Assembly (NCBI GenBank): GCA_015904075.1
Contig: JABMDH010000056.1
Coordinates: 19,317-33,287 of the forward strand
Direction of reading: 5' to 3'
DNA from: Nitrospira sp.
GTDB taxonomy: Bacteria; Nitrospirota; Nitrospiria; Nitrospirales; Nitrospiraceae
DNA length: 13,971 bases
The notes below the pieces were generated by a model. It was given only the letters and a program-made list of their open reading frames with translations, was not told where the DNA came from and searched no databases. A program made the position numbers and the translations under genes. This document shows positions 1 to 7,030 of the stretch, in pieces (within the stretch, counting starts at the first letter, position 1; the number at the start of each line of letters is the position of its first letter).

Positions 1-83
1 ATTTTTCGCATCAAGATATCCGCAACTTCCATCCGGATCTGATCGGCAACCCGATCCGCCCGTTTGTAGGTGGTCTTGGACAT
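1..83 (-). CDS. rbfA: Ribosome-binding factor A, N-terminal part (runs off the window)
   Basis: Only the first 27 codons lie in the window; the gene continues past position 1. The reading frame begins with ATG at 81-83 and gives MSKTTYKRADRVADQIRMEV followed by ADILMRK, the usual N-terminal helix of RbfA (an R-A-D-R-V-A-x-Q-I-x-x-E-x-A-x-I-L pattern). RbfA is a small KH-like protein that binds the 30S subunit and helps late 16S rRNA maturation and cold adaptation. It follows the DUF503 gene on the same strand after a 54-bp gap, matching the common infB-ylxP-rbfA order. The family assignment rests on this short stretch plus gene order. Confidence 0.85.
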   Translation of the reverse strand, partial: MSKTTYKRADRVADQIRMEVADILMRK

Positions 84-137
84 TGTGCGCTGATCTGCCA
101 CTCCATCTACTAACCGACGGCACGCATCACGCCGCCG

Positions 138-419
138 CTATAGCAATTCGAGTTTGGTTCGGACAACCTCGACCGCGGGCATGCTCTTGATGACGTTCAA
201 GGCCTGCTCAAGCACCTGATTAACGTGGGCGCCTTCATTCGCCACGCAGGCCATGCCCAAGACCGCCTTCTGCCAGAGATCCTGTCCATCCACTTCAGCG
301 ACCGACAGATTGAACTTTCCGTGCAGCCGGTCTTTCAAACTATGGAGCACCTGCCGTTTATCTTTGAGCGACCGGCTCTCTGAAATAAATATCTCGACGG
401 TGCAGAGGCCGACGACCAT
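138..419 (-). CDS. DUF503 family protein (YlxP-like)
   Basis: This 93-residue protein begins MVVGLCTVEIFISESRSLKD and continues KRQVLHSLKDRLHGKFNLSV, the conserved start of the DUF503 (YlxP) family: a beta strand, an S-x-S-L-K-x-K-R turn and a helix. The length is normal for the family. In many bacteria the gene sits between infB and rbfA, exactly as here (19 bp after infB and 54 bp before rbfA). This suggests a role linked to ribosome maturation or RNA, but the biochemical function is not established. The start is the ATG at 417-419. The ribosome-binding site is weak, so translational coupling to infB is plausible. Confidence 0.9.
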   Translation of the reverse strand: MVVGLCTVEIFISESRSLKDKRQVLHSLKDRLHGKFNLSVAEVDGQDLWQKAVLGMACVANEGAHVNQVLEQALNVIKSMPAVEVVRTKLELL

Positions 420-438
420 ATTCCGCTACCGCACAGGC

Positions 439-2502
439 TCAGAGTTTGGCCGCAATTTTGTCGATGGCATAGGCCTCGATGATGTCGCCGGCCTTCACAT
501 CATTGAAATTCTCAACGCTCAAGCCGCATTCGTAGCCTTGCTGTACTTCTTTGACGTCGTCCTTGAAACGCCGCAACGATCCCAGCTTCCCCTGATAGAC
601 GACGACGTTGTCTCTGATCACACGCACCCCGGCGCTCGCGCGTGAAATGGTCCCGTCGACGACATAGGAACCGGCCACCGTACCCGCCTTGGGAATCGTG
701 AACACCTGACGCACCTCGGCACGCCCCAACGTACGTTCCTTGAGGGTCGGTTCAAGCAAGCCTTCCATGGCAGCTTTGATATCGGCAATGGCATCGTAAA
801 TGATCGTGTACAGCCGGATGTCCACACCTTGCTGTTCCGCCAACGACGCGGCCTTCGGCTCCGGTCTGACATTGAAACCGATAATGATGGCGCGAGATGC
901 GGCGGCCAGCAGCACATCGGACTCCATGACCCCGCCTACACCGTTATGAATGACGCGCAACTTGACGGCTTCAGTCGACAGCTTCTCCACTGATCCGGCC
1001 AAGGCCTCGGACGATCCCTGGACATCCGTCTTGATGACAATGGCCAGTTCCTTCACCGATCCTTCCTGAATCTTTGCGAACAGGTCATCGAGCGAAACTT
1101 TGGCAGGACCGACCAACTCGGCGGCTCGCCGTTTCTGGGCGCGTTCTTCGGCAATCTCTCGGGCAACCCGTTCGTCCGAAACTACCTGGAACACATCACC
1201 GGCCGACGGAACACCCGGGAGCCCAATGACTTCGACGGGAATGGACGGCCCGGCTTGCTGCGCCTTCACCCCTCGATCGTCGATCAGCGCCCGCACCCGC
1301 CCGCTGAATGTTCCAACCACGTAGACATCACCCACTTTGAGCGTGCCGCCCTGCACCAGCACAGTCGCCACCGGACCACGGCCCCGTTCGATCTTGGCTT
1401 CGATGACCGTCCCCTTGGCCTGCCGGTGGGGATCGGCCCTCAGTTCAAGCACCTCTGACTGGAGCAGGATCATTTCGAGCAATGTATCGAGCCCGGTCTT
1501 CTTCTTGGCGGACACTTCCACCATGATCGTGTCACCACCCCAGGCTTCTGAAATCAAGCCGTGCTCAGAGAGCGCATTTTTTACGCGGTCAGGATTTGCT
1601 TCCGGCTTGTCGATCTTGTTCATCGCCACGATCAATGGAACCCCGGCCGCCTTCGCATGGTGAATAGCTTCGATCGTCTGCGGCATGACTCCGTCATCCG
1701 CGGCCACGACCAAAATGACGATGTCGGTGACTTTCGCACCGCGCGCGCGCATCGAGGTAAACGCCTCATGGCCCGGCGTATCAAGAAACGTCACCAGCTT
1801 GCCGCGCACCGGCACCGTATACGCGCCGATATGCTGCGTAATCCCACCGGCTTCCCCTTCGGCCACTTTCGTCTGCCGGATCGCATCCAGCAACGACGTC
1901 TTCCCATGATCGACATGTCCCATGATGGTGACAACGGGAGGACGAGGCTCAAGCCGTTCCTCGCCCCCGGTTTCAACCACGTCTTGCAATAATTCTTCAC
2001 CGACCTTTTCCACGGCTATTTCGATTTTCACGCCGCTCTCTTCAGCGATCATCGATGCGGCATCCAGATTCATCGGCTGATTGAAGGTGAGCATCTGGCC
2101 CATTTCCATCAACTTGCGCACGATATCGGCCGGTCTCTGACCGATCAATTCGGCAAATTCCTTGACGCTCGTCCCGGGAGTCAATTTGACACCTTTTTTA
2201 CGCGGCTTGGTGATCTCGCTCGGAGGGCTGTGATGCAGATGCTTCGAGCGGTCGTCGCGCCGATGAACGGGAATGGCGCGGAGATCTTGCCAGCGTGCGG
2301 CATCCTCTCGGAACTTGACGTCCTGCTGCTCGTCTTTGGGCCGTCCCGGCTTCCGCGCCTTCTTGAGCTTGTCGCGTTGTCCCTCTGACCAGACCGATAC
2401 CAGCTCAAACAAAAAAGTGGGCCTGAGCCCACTTCCAGCGGCAGCACAATACCACGCACCCCACGGCAAAGCAAGGGGCGCTATCCCGTCAAGATCGACC
2501 AC
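439..2502 (-). CDS. infB: Translation initiation factor IF-2, apparently 5'-truncated
   Basis: IF-2 is the GTPase that brings fMet-tRNA to the 30S subunit and promotes subunit joining. Counted from the far GTG at 2502, all GTPase motifs are present: G1 GHVDHGKT (195-202), G2 GGITQHIGA (219-227), G3 DTPGHEAF (241-248), G4 NKID (295-298) and G5 SAKKKTG (331-337). An IF2_N-type domain spans about 108-160, and the C-terminal tRNA-binding region is complete to the stop. The N-terminus is abnormal. The GTG at 2500-2502 overlaps the 3' end of dat, and codons 23-30 run through a strong intrinsic terminator (2415-2434), so residues 1 to about 34 are probably not real protein. Downstream of the terminator there is no ATG until residue 132, inside the IF2_N domain; only TTG/CTG codons without a ribosome site occur near 2401-2412. 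The usual long N-terminal region and the upstream nusA/rimP genes are missing. Expression of this copy is doubtful as shown. Confidence 0.88.
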   Translation of the reverse strand: MVDLDGIAPLALPWGAWYCAAAGSGLRPTFLFELVSVWSEGQRDKLKKARKPGRPKDEQQDVKFREDAARWQDLRAIPVHRRDDRSKHLHHSPPSEITKPRKKGVKLTPGTSVKEFAELIGQRPADIVRKLMEMGQMLTFNQPMNLDAASMIAEESGVKIEIAVEKVGEELLQDVVETGGEERLEPRPPVVTIMGHVDHGKTSLLDAIRQTKVAEGEAGGITQHIGAYTVPVRGKLVTFLDTPGHEAFTSMRARGAKVTDIVILVVAADDGVMPQTIEAIHHAKAAGVPLIVAMNKIDKPEANPDRVKNALSEHGLISEAWGGDTIMVEVSAKKKTGLDTLLEMILLQSEVLELRADPHRQAKGTVIEAKIERGRGPVATVLVQGGTLKVGDVYVVGTFSGRVRALIDDRGVKAQQAGPSIPVEVIGLPGVPSAGDVFQVVSDERVAREIAEERAQKRRAAELVGPAKVSLDDLFAKIQEGSVKELAIVIKTDVQGSSEALAGSVEKLSTEAVKLRVIHNGVGGVMESDVLLAAASRAIIIGFNVRPEPKAASLAEQQGVDIRLYTIIYDAIADIKAAMEGLLEPTLKERTLGRAEVRQVFTIPKAGTVAGSYVVDGTISRASAGVRVIRDNVVVYQGKLGSLRRFKDDVKEVQQGYECGLSVENFNDVKAGDIIEAYAIDKIAAKL
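2409..2434 (-). terminator. Intrinsic terminator after dat, lying inside the infB open frame
   Basis: On the minus strand an 8-bp perfect stem (AAGTGGGC / GCCCACTT) closes a TCAG tetraloop and runs directly into a T-rich tract (TTTTTTGTTT). This is a textbook Rho-independent terminator. It lies 47 bp after the dat stop codon, so it should end the DUF192-Rieske-I42-dat transcript. It also lies inside the open frame that extends into infB, which argues against transcription and translation of infB from the far upstream GTG. Confidence 0.85.
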
Positions 2503-3320
2503 CGTGCAGCAAGGGTTTTGGTGATCGGACCGGGCCGACCGGACCCGATCGTTCGTCCATCGATCCGGACAACACCCAGTACCTCAAGTGTCGTCCCGGT
2601 CAGAAATACTTCGTCCGCCGCATAGAGAGAATCCACGGTGAGGAAACGTTCCTCAACCGGGATATCCTCTTTCCCGGCCAATCCCAGCAAAACCGTCCGC
2701 GTGACGCCGGAAAGAATTCGCGGACCCTCCGGCGCCGTGATGATCGTTTCGGACTGCACCGCCACTACATTGCTCAGTGAGCCTTCTGTGACCAGTCCAT
2801 CCCTCACGAGGATCGCTTCAAAGACACCGGCCCTTTTCGCCTCTTCACGAGCCAGCACATTGCCAAGTAAATTAAGGCTCTTGATATCGCACCGGCCCCA
2901 TCGAAGATCCTCACAGGTACACGCACTGACGCCATCTTGGCGTATCTGTAAGCTCAGCGGATGGAGTTCCCGGATCGTCATGACCACGGTCGGGGGGATC
3001 TCCGGCGGAAACGTATGATCGCGGGGAGCCGCGCCTCTCGTAATCTGGATATAGACCTTCGCCTCCTGGTATCCGGCCTGACCGAGCCCCTGGTGAATCC
3101 ACTGTGTCCACTGTGCCTTCGAATAGGGCTGCGAGAGACTCAGTTCTTTTGCACTTCGATTGAGACGGTTCAGGTGCGCGGCAAGCTCAAACGGCGCACC
3201 CCGGTAGGTCCTGATCACTTCGTAGACGCCGTCCCCGAATTGGAACCCCCGGTCGTCGATAGAAATGGTCGCCTCTTTCCATGGCAGAAAACGACCGTTC
3301 ACGAATGCGATATCCGGCAT
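2481..3320 (-). CDS. dat: D-amino-acid aminotransferase (PLP fold type IV)
   Basis: This is a 279-residue class IV PLP aminotransferase. The segment [19 protein letters not shown] (23-41), [12 protein letters not shown] (94-105) and [15 protein letters not shown] (143-157) closely follow bacterial D-alanine/D-amino-acid transaminases. K147 in DIKSLNLL is the expected Schiff-base lysine, and R100 with H102 match the carboxylate-binding pair typical of D-amino-acid rather than branched-chain transaminases (IlvE). The enzyme would interconvert D-alanine and D-glutamate with their keto acids, feeding peptidoglycan precursors. The ATG at 3318-3320 lies 5 bp after the upstream stop, so it is probably translationally coupled. 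A strong terminator follows. The main alternative is another class IV enzyme (IlvE or PabC), but the DIKSLNLL motif favours Dat. Confidence 0.87.
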   Translation of the reverse strand: MPDIAFVNGRFLPWKEATISIDDRGFQFGDGVYEVIRTYRGAPFELAAHLNRLNRSAKELSLSQPYSKAQWTQWIHQGLGQAGYQEAKVYIQITRGAAPRDHTFPPEIPPTVVMTIRELHPLSLQIRQDGVSACTCEDLRWGRCDIKSLNLLGNVLAREEAKRAGVFEAILVRDGLVTEGSLSNVVAVQSETIITAPEGPRILSGVTRTVLLGLAGKEDIPVEERFLTVDSLYAADEVFLTGTTLEVLGVVRIDGRTIGSGRPGPITKTLAARWSILTG

Positions 3321-3325
3321 ACTGG

Positions 3326-3670
3326 TCAGTTCCCAGAAAGATTTGCTACGTCGACCTGAAACACACGCCGATCCTCAGCAGTAAATTTCCACCCCATACG
3401 TTTTTCGAATACCAGACGATGCGTGCCCGGCGTCACGGCTTTGAATTCAAAGATACGCTGCCCGTTCTCGACCGCATTGTTGCTTGCGATACGAAGAAAT
3501 TCGTCACTGAGCAGCGCTAACCCTTTGGAGTCGTAGGATGGAACCCATTGCTCCCCTCTGGTTCGATCCTCCCATAAGTGGATGACGAACGGCCGGTCGA
3601 CTGTCGCCGACATTACGCGGCAGTCGCTGAAATCGTGAGCGGAATTGGAATCAGGCTTGGCAATAGTCAT
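3326..3670 (-). CDS. Chagasin/I42-like protease-inhibitor family protein
   Basis: With ATG at 3668-3670 this gives 114 residues; the frame stays open upstream to 3793, but that part overlaps the end of the Rieske gene and reads as non-protein. The layout resembles the chagasin fold (inhibitor family I42): RPFVIHLWEDRTRGEQW (26-42), then ALLSDEF, then FEFKAVTPGTHRLVFEKRMGW (74-94), like the F-x-F-x-A-x-x-x-G-x-x-x-L-x-F-x-x-x-R-P-W pattern. The canonical N-P-T-T-G and R-P-W loops are not kept (EDRTRGE and KRMGW), so cysteine-protease inhibition cannot be assumed. There is no signal peptide from this start. It lies 53 bp after the Rieske gene and 5 bp before dat in the same direction. The start is uncertain because no strong ribosome site is visible. 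Confidence 0.55.
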   Translation of the reverse strand: MTIAKPDSNSAHDFSDCRVMSATVDRPFVIHLWEDRTRGEQWVPSYDSKGLALLSDEFLRIASNNAVENGQRIFEFKAVTPGTHRLVFEKRMGWKFTAEDRRVFQVDVANLSGN

Positions 3671-3723
3671 GTATCTGGTGTTCTCTATCGGCAAAGGAAG
3701 CACTGCCCGTTGCGCCTGCCCTA

Positions 3724-4140
3724 TCAGATCTTTCGTCGGGGACCTACCATGATATCGGCTCCCTCCACCCGCACCTCGTAGCTTCCGACACAATACCCCC
3801 CGCCATCCGTCCCCTGTCCATTTCGGATATCGAACGCAAGATCATGCCACGGACAGGCCACCACAAAACCTTTGAGCCGTCCCTCAATCAGCGGCCCTCC
3901 TTCATGGGGCCCCTGTCCATTTCGGATATCGAACGCAAGATCATGCCACGGACAGGCCACCACAAAACCTTTGAGCCGTCCCTCAATCAGCGGCCCTCCT
4001 TCATGGGGACAACTATTGTGGATCGCATAGAACGTTCCGCCGACATTGAACAGCGCGATGGCGCGCTCATTGACGGTCACAATCTTCGATTGCCCGGGAG
4101 ACAACTCGTCAAGCTGTGCAACTTTGTGGAACCCTTCCAT
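3724..4140 (-). CDS. Small Rieske [2Fe-2S] ferredoxin carrying an internal 99-bp duplication
   Basis: The protein resembles the soluble Rieske ferredoxins of NirD/BphF type: FYAIHNSCPHEGGPLIEGR with C44-P-H46, then CPWH with C63 and H66, the four expected cluster ligands. The predicted length is 138 residues, but 33 residues (PHEGG to NGQG) appear twice in a row because of an exact 99-bp DNA duplication. The second copy has H79 and C96-P-W-H99 but lacks the first cysteine (G77 replaces it), so it holds only three of four ligands. Without one copy the protein would be 105 residues, normal for the family. The role is probably electron transfer to an unidentified oxygenase or reductase. ATG 4138-4140 follows an AGAAGG ribosome site. 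Whether the duplicated protein folds is unknown. Confidence 0.85.
   Translation of the reverse strand: MEGFHKVAQLDELSPGQSKIVTVNERAIALFNVGGTFYAIHNSCPHEGGPLIEGRLKGFVVACPWHDLAFDIRNGQGPHEGGPLIEGRLKGFVVACPWHDLAFDIRNGQGTDGGGYCVGSYEVRVEGADIMVGPRRKI
3811..4008. repeat. Exact 99-bp tandem duplication inside the Rieske gene
   Basis: Positions 3811-3909 and 3910-4008 are identical, with no bases between them. The flanking bases differ on both sides (t3810 against g3909, c3910 against a4009), so the unit is exactly 99 bp with no extra microhomology. The junction makes a GGGGCCCC palindrome at 3906-3913. Because 99 is a multiple of three, the frame is preserved and 33 residues are repeated. Confidence 0.97.
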
Positions 4141-4253
4141 CGTCCTTCTGCTCCTCTCCCTTGACCTGAACCCGCAACGGGTCTGCCAGTTTCCTACAGC
4201 AGCTCGTCCGCAAAATCACGAATGGGCTGTGTTTCATATTTCCGGCCTCCGGG

Positions 4254-4316
4254 CTTCGAGTTTCTGAAACCTGTTTCATGAGAGTGCACCACTCGAAACT
4301 GGAAACCTGCAACTCC
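4254..4316. repeat. Short imperfect direct repeat between the DUF192 and Rieske genes
   Basis: The gap 4141-4350 holds no gene. Inside it a block of the form TTCGAGTTTCTGAAACCTG is followed about 35 bp later by a related block, CTCGAAACTGGAAACCTG, sharing GAAACCTG exactly. A small hairpin, AACCCG-CAA-CGGGTC, lies at about 4168-4180 but has no T-tract. No convincing promoter or terminator was seen. Confidence 0.4.
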
Positions 4317-4350
4317 AGGTCCCGGCACAGCGAGTCAGCAACCCTGTCAG

Positions 4351-4860
4351 CTACATGCGAAGCGTATACTTGAGCTCGTCGTTTCTCATGGCACCGGATT
4401 TTTTCAGAAACCCCGATTCAGCCTGAATCACATACCGAGCTGCCTCCGGCGGAGGTCCATAAGCCGGACAGGGATCTTTCGCACAAGGCTCCACATGCCC
4501 CAGCATATGCACGACATGGTGGCTTTCGTCCACCCAGAGGATGTCGATAGGAAATCGATACTCTTTGGTTCGTACGCGATGGAGGCCGTTCTCTTCAAAA
4601 ATATAAAGCATCCCGCCGTTCGGAGGCAACTCCTCGCGGAAAGCCAGCCCGAACAGCTGCTTTTCCGGTGTATCCGCCACTTCTGCTTCCAGTTCAACCC
4701 CGCTTGGAAATCGAACGACAATAATGCTCGACTCCTTACGCTCGACGACAAACATGGACACACTCATCAGCAAAATGGCGAGCAACACCATCATGATGAT
4801 TCGATTTTTCTTCTGCCCCGGCTCACTCGATCGGCTTTGACCAGACGGCATGACGAACAT
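4351..4860 (-). CDS. Membrane-anchored DUF192 family protein
   Basis: The 169-residue protein has a short polar N-terminus (1-20), one hydrophobic segment (about 21-39) and a periplasmic DUF192 domain: VEVADTPEKQ-like EAEVADTPEKQLFGLAFREE (58-77), GGMLYIF (82-88), YRFPIDILWVDE (101-112) and a C-terminal AARYVIQAESGF (140-151). DUF192 proteins are secreted or anchored small beta-rich proteins of unknown biochemical role. The usual W-M-K-N-T before the P-x-D motif is replaced here by RVRTKEYRF. The ATG at 4858-4860 is preceded by AAGGAG four bases upstream, which fixes the start. It is the first gene of the minus-strand run, but 210 bp separate it from the Rieske gene, so they may not share one transcript. 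Confidence 0.83.
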   Translation of the reverse strand: MFVMPSGQSRSSEPGQKKNRIIMMVLLAILLMSVSMFVVERKESSIIVVRFPSGVELEAEVADTPEKQLFGLAFREELPPNGGMLYIFEENGLHRVRTKEYRFPIDILWVDESHHVVHMLGHVEPCAKDPCPAYGPPPEAARYVIQAESGFLKKSGAMRNDELKYTLRM

Positions 4861-4935
4861 TCAACTCCTTGTTCTGCTGAGCCCAATGGCTCATCACCAC
4901 CAATGATCTAGGCCTTCTGTCCGAATTCCATTCTG

Positions 4936-4965
4936 TTGACTTGGAAAAGAGCCACAGAATAAAAT
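4936..4965 (+). promoter_or_regulatory. Sigma-70-like promoter for the YfhL-type ferredoxin
   Basis: TTGACT (4936-4941, five of six consensus) is followed after 18 bp by TAAAAT (4960-4965, five of six). It lies about 100 bp upstream of the ferredoxin start, in the divergent gap between the DUF192 gene and the ferredoxin gene. No operator was recognised. Confidence 0.6.
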
Positions 4966-5062
4966 ATCCACGCATTGCGCGAGCCTCTGCACTATGGTGG
5001 GGGCAGTGCGGCCTTGTCAATATCGTCAGGTTGTCTTTGGCAGTGTGAAGGAGGCGCGGGTC

Positions 5063-5410
5063 ATGGCACTGTTGATCACGGACGAATGCATTTCTTGTGG
5101 GGCATGCCTGCCGGAATGTCCCAATGAAGCGATCTTTGAAACCAGAAGCGACGCCGAGACCAAGGGCAATCATGTCGGCGATGGACAAGGAGTCGGCGAC
5201 AACATATATGTCATTGCGCATGATCGCTGCACCGAATGTGTCGGCCATTTCGATGAGCCACAATGTGCGGCAGTCTGTCCGGTCGATAACTGCTGCATCT
5301 CCGATCCGCTCTATCCCGAACCGACTGAGGTTCTCCTAGACAGAGCGAAGCAACTGAATCCGGATAAAGCAATCGATCCAGCCAAGATCTGGAGCGGCGT
5401 AAGAAACTGA
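5063..5410 (+). CDS. YfhL-type 2x[4Fe-4S] ferredoxin
   Basis: This 115-residue ferredoxin starts at ATG 5063, eight bases after a perfect AAGGAGG (5048-5054), which decides the start over the longer open frame. MALLITDECISCGACLPECP gives C9, C12, C15 and C19. RCTECVGHFDEPQCAAVCPV (55-74) gives C56, C59, C68 and C72, with the eight-residue loop between the second and third cysteines of this site that marks YfhL/Alvin-type ferredoxins. These carry two low-potential [4Fe-4S] clusters and act as cytoplasmic electron carriers. Compared with the usual family pattern there is an extra polar, Gly-rich insert of about 19 residues (28-46) between the two halves. A strong promoter and terminator suggest a single-gene transcript. 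Confidence 0.92.
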   Translation: MALLITDECISCGACLPECPNEAIFETRSDAETKGNHVGDGQGVGDNIYVIAHDRCTECVGHFDEPQCAAVCPVDNCCISDPLYPEPTEVLLDRAKQLNPDKAIDPAKIWSGVRN

Positions 5411-5434
5411 TATTCTGCAAGATTGAGTGCATTG

Positions 5435-5471
5435 AAAAGGCCTTGGCCCCAACCGGGACCAAGGCCTTTTT
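5435..5471 (+). terminator. Intrinsic terminator after the ferredoxin gene
   Basis: A perfect 12-bp stem, AAAAGGCCTTGG (5435-5446) with CCAAGGCCTTTT (5459-5470), closes a 12-base loop and ends in a T run. It starts 24 bp after the ferredoxin stop. The A run on its left side means it could also act weakly on the opposite strand. Confidence 0.92.
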
Positions 5472-5525
5472 CTTGTTATCTGTGTGGACCAGCCTGACTA
5501 TCGCTTGGCCTCCCAATACCAGCAG

Positions 5526-5567
5526 CTAAAAACACAACGGCCCCAGGACACCGAGTTCCTGAGGCCG
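5526..5567 (-). terminator. Intrinsic terminator after the cupredoxin gene
   Basis: On the minus strand the stem CGGCCTCAGGA pairs with TCCTGGGGCCG (11 positions, one G-U wobble) around an eight-base loop and is followed by TTGTGTTTTT. It lies 43 bp after the cupredoxin stop. With the facing terminator at 5435-5471 it insulates two convergent genes. Confidence 0.85.
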
Positions 5568-5610
5568 CTGTCAATTGCCCATGAGCACTTCTCGGCGGAG
5601 ACGTTGCCCG

Positions 5611-6098
5611 CTACTTCAGCATCAACAACTTGCCGCCGACATGCCCGGGATGGAGATGGCACCGATACGTCAACACATTGCCCGCCGCATAAAACAAATC
5701 ACTGGTTGGCACACCGATATATTTGGTTTCGCCCGGCTTGAGCACCAGTTTCGTGTCCAAGACCGTCGGCGCCGATTGATTCACAGCCGCTGTCAGTTGA
5801 AACCCGTGTTCCGCTGTCGCATTGTTTGTAACCTTCAGCAGAACCGGAGCGCCTGGACGAGCCTTGAAGTCAATGACCGTTGTCGGAGGATACCACGTCT
5901 TCATCGTTCCGATTTCGATTGCAAAGAATGAGGCATCTACCTCAAGCTCTTTGAACGGTTGGCCAACGACCGATCCGGTTTCCAGATCGCCGAATTCGAC
6001 GCCGCCGGCTTGAAGAGCATGCGCTGCAGACGCACCTGTCGCGATCCTGTCGCGATGATTCCAATGCTAAAGAGGACCGCACACATCGTCTTACCCAT
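5611..6098 (-). pseudogene. Secreted cupredoxin with a frameshift from an 11-bp duplication
   Basis: The natural start is ATG 6096-6098, after GGGAGG (six-base spacing). From it the frame reads into a signal peptide but shifts at 6035-6056, where CCTGTCGCGAT occurs twice, and stops at 5937-5939 after 53 codons. Removing one 11-bp copy gives one continuous 158-residue protein: signal peptide MGKTMCAVLFSIGIIATGAS, mature N-terminus after about residue 26, and a cupredoxin fold with H94 (EHGF) and YRCHLHPGHVGGKL (141-154) supplying C143 and H146. The usual axial methionine position holds H149. The rest of the frame (5611-5904, 97 residues from an internal ATG) is intact but would lack a signal peptide. 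The role is likely periplasmic copper binding or electron transfer. As written, the gene is off. Confidence 0.85.
6035..6056. repeat. Exact 11-bp tandem duplication in the cupredoxin signal-peptide region
   Basis: CCTGTCGCGAT occurs at 6035-6045 and again at 6046-6056 with no gap. Eleven is not a multiple of three, so it shifts the frame. Deleting one unit restores a 477-nt open frame, including the stop. Confidence 0.95.
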
Positions 6099-6291
6099 TA
6101 CCTACCTCCCTCAAAAAGAATCGGACATTCGATTAGGCCAACGATGACCTTGCCACACCCGTGCGGGCGGACAGATCCTGGTGATGTCTCAATTTTGGAT
6201 GCCCGCCTCCGTAAACATACGGCACACATCCAACACCTCAAAGAACGTGGGTTTATAGCATAGGGGCGAAAATGGAAGCAACCGATCCTGG

Positions 6292-6744
6292 CTATTTGGC
6301 GATCAGGGTCTGTCTTGTACCCGGCACACATTCGTCTCGCTTCCAGCTCTTCAGTACCTGCGATTCGCTAAACGCCAGGGTGTACCGATAGCAATACAAC
6401 GTCGGCTTAGCCTGATCGGCTGGTTTCCCCATGAGCGACCCGACTGACTGGGACGCATCCACCAAGAACGTCGGCTTCCAGCGATCCAGGTCTTGCTCGC
6501 CTAACGCAACCCGGTATGTCCAAAGACTGTCCCCGCCCAAAGCCGGAGTTTTTGCCGTATGCGGCGGCCCAAACCTTTCCCGGACGTCTTCTTGGGTCAC
6601 CCTGCCTATACCATCCTTGAAATAACCATCCCAGCCAGGGGTGCTACAGGCACCAAGCAAGAACACGACGGCAAGCAAACCGAGCAGGCGAGAGCACACA
6701 ACGACCCGATACGAAAGGCGCACCAATGAAGGACCAGGTATCAT
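6292..6744 (-). CDS. Putative lipoprotein of unknown function
   Basis: The 150-residue product has a hydrophobic N-terminal segment (about 19-32) ending in a lipobox LLGAC with C33, so it should be a signal-peptidase II lipoprotein. The mature part includes GRVTQEDVRERFGPPHTAKT (47-66), which resembles the start of small outer-membrane lipoproteins that use a G-x-P motif after a helix (SmpA/BamE-like), but this similarity is weak and I do not assign a family. Two further cysteines (C118 and C139) could form a disulfide. ATG 6742-6744 lacks a clear ribosome site, and a later start such as GTG codon 8 is possible. The gap to the cupredoxin gene (6099-6291) shows no gene, only weak promoter-like matches. 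Confidence 0.65.
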   Translation of the reverse strand: MIPGPSLVRLSYRVVVCSRLLGLLAVVFLLGACSTPGWDGYFKDGIGRVTQEDVRERFGPPHTAKTPALGGDSLWTYRVALGEQDLDRWKPTFLVDASQSVGSLMGKPADQAKPTLYCYRYTLAFSESQVLKSWKRDECVPGTRQTLIAK

Positions 6745-6795
6745 ACAAGGCCTACGCTACACCGGTTTTGTCAGTCGGCGCAACCACCTCGTGAA

Positions 6796-6876
6796 GTCCG
6801 CTTCAAAGTCGACAGCATCGAGCAGGGGGAACCGCAATGGCGCGAACTCCATGATCAGCAATGGAAGCCCGCCTGA
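6796..6876 (+). pseudogene. Remnant of a BcsA/PilZ protein C-terminus
   Basis: Read in one frame, 6796-6876 encodes VRFKVDSIEQGEPQWRELHD then QQWKPA and a stop. It matches the last part of the BcsA-like protein encoded at 7776-10154 (VRFKVDSIVRGEEEWRKLHD, residues 755-774): 17 of 23 positions are the same from VRF to QW. The frame is closed upstream at 6727-6729 and has no ribosome site. The preceding bases do not continue the PilZ domain. The rest of 6745-7030 shows no gene apart from the ribosome site of the next one. The best reading is the 3' end of a deleted paralogue. Confidence 0.7.
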
Positions 6877-7030
6877 CTCAGGACTCGACCTGCATCGTTG
6901 AGAATCGACGAGTTTTACTTCCAAAGAACCGTCCTGCTTTGCCCACTCCTCTTGCACCGTCAGGGAATCGGTCGCATTCCGGCTTAAGTATTGTTCCGAT
7001 CGTCCGATATCGGGATCGAGGAGCCGCAGC

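Noticed and set aside
439..2400. Several plus-strand open frames within infB
   Set aside because: They are shadows of the IF-2 coding strand with Arg/Ser/Pro-rich products and no start signals.
2412..2502. N-terminal extension of IF-2 starting at GTG 2502
   Set aside because: It overlaps the end of dat and encodes the terminator hairpin, so its residues are not IF-2-like.
6641..6901. Plus-strand open frame over the lipoprotein gene start and the PilZ remnant
   Set aside because: Its frame differs from the remnant's frame and its product resembles nothing; it has no ribosome site.
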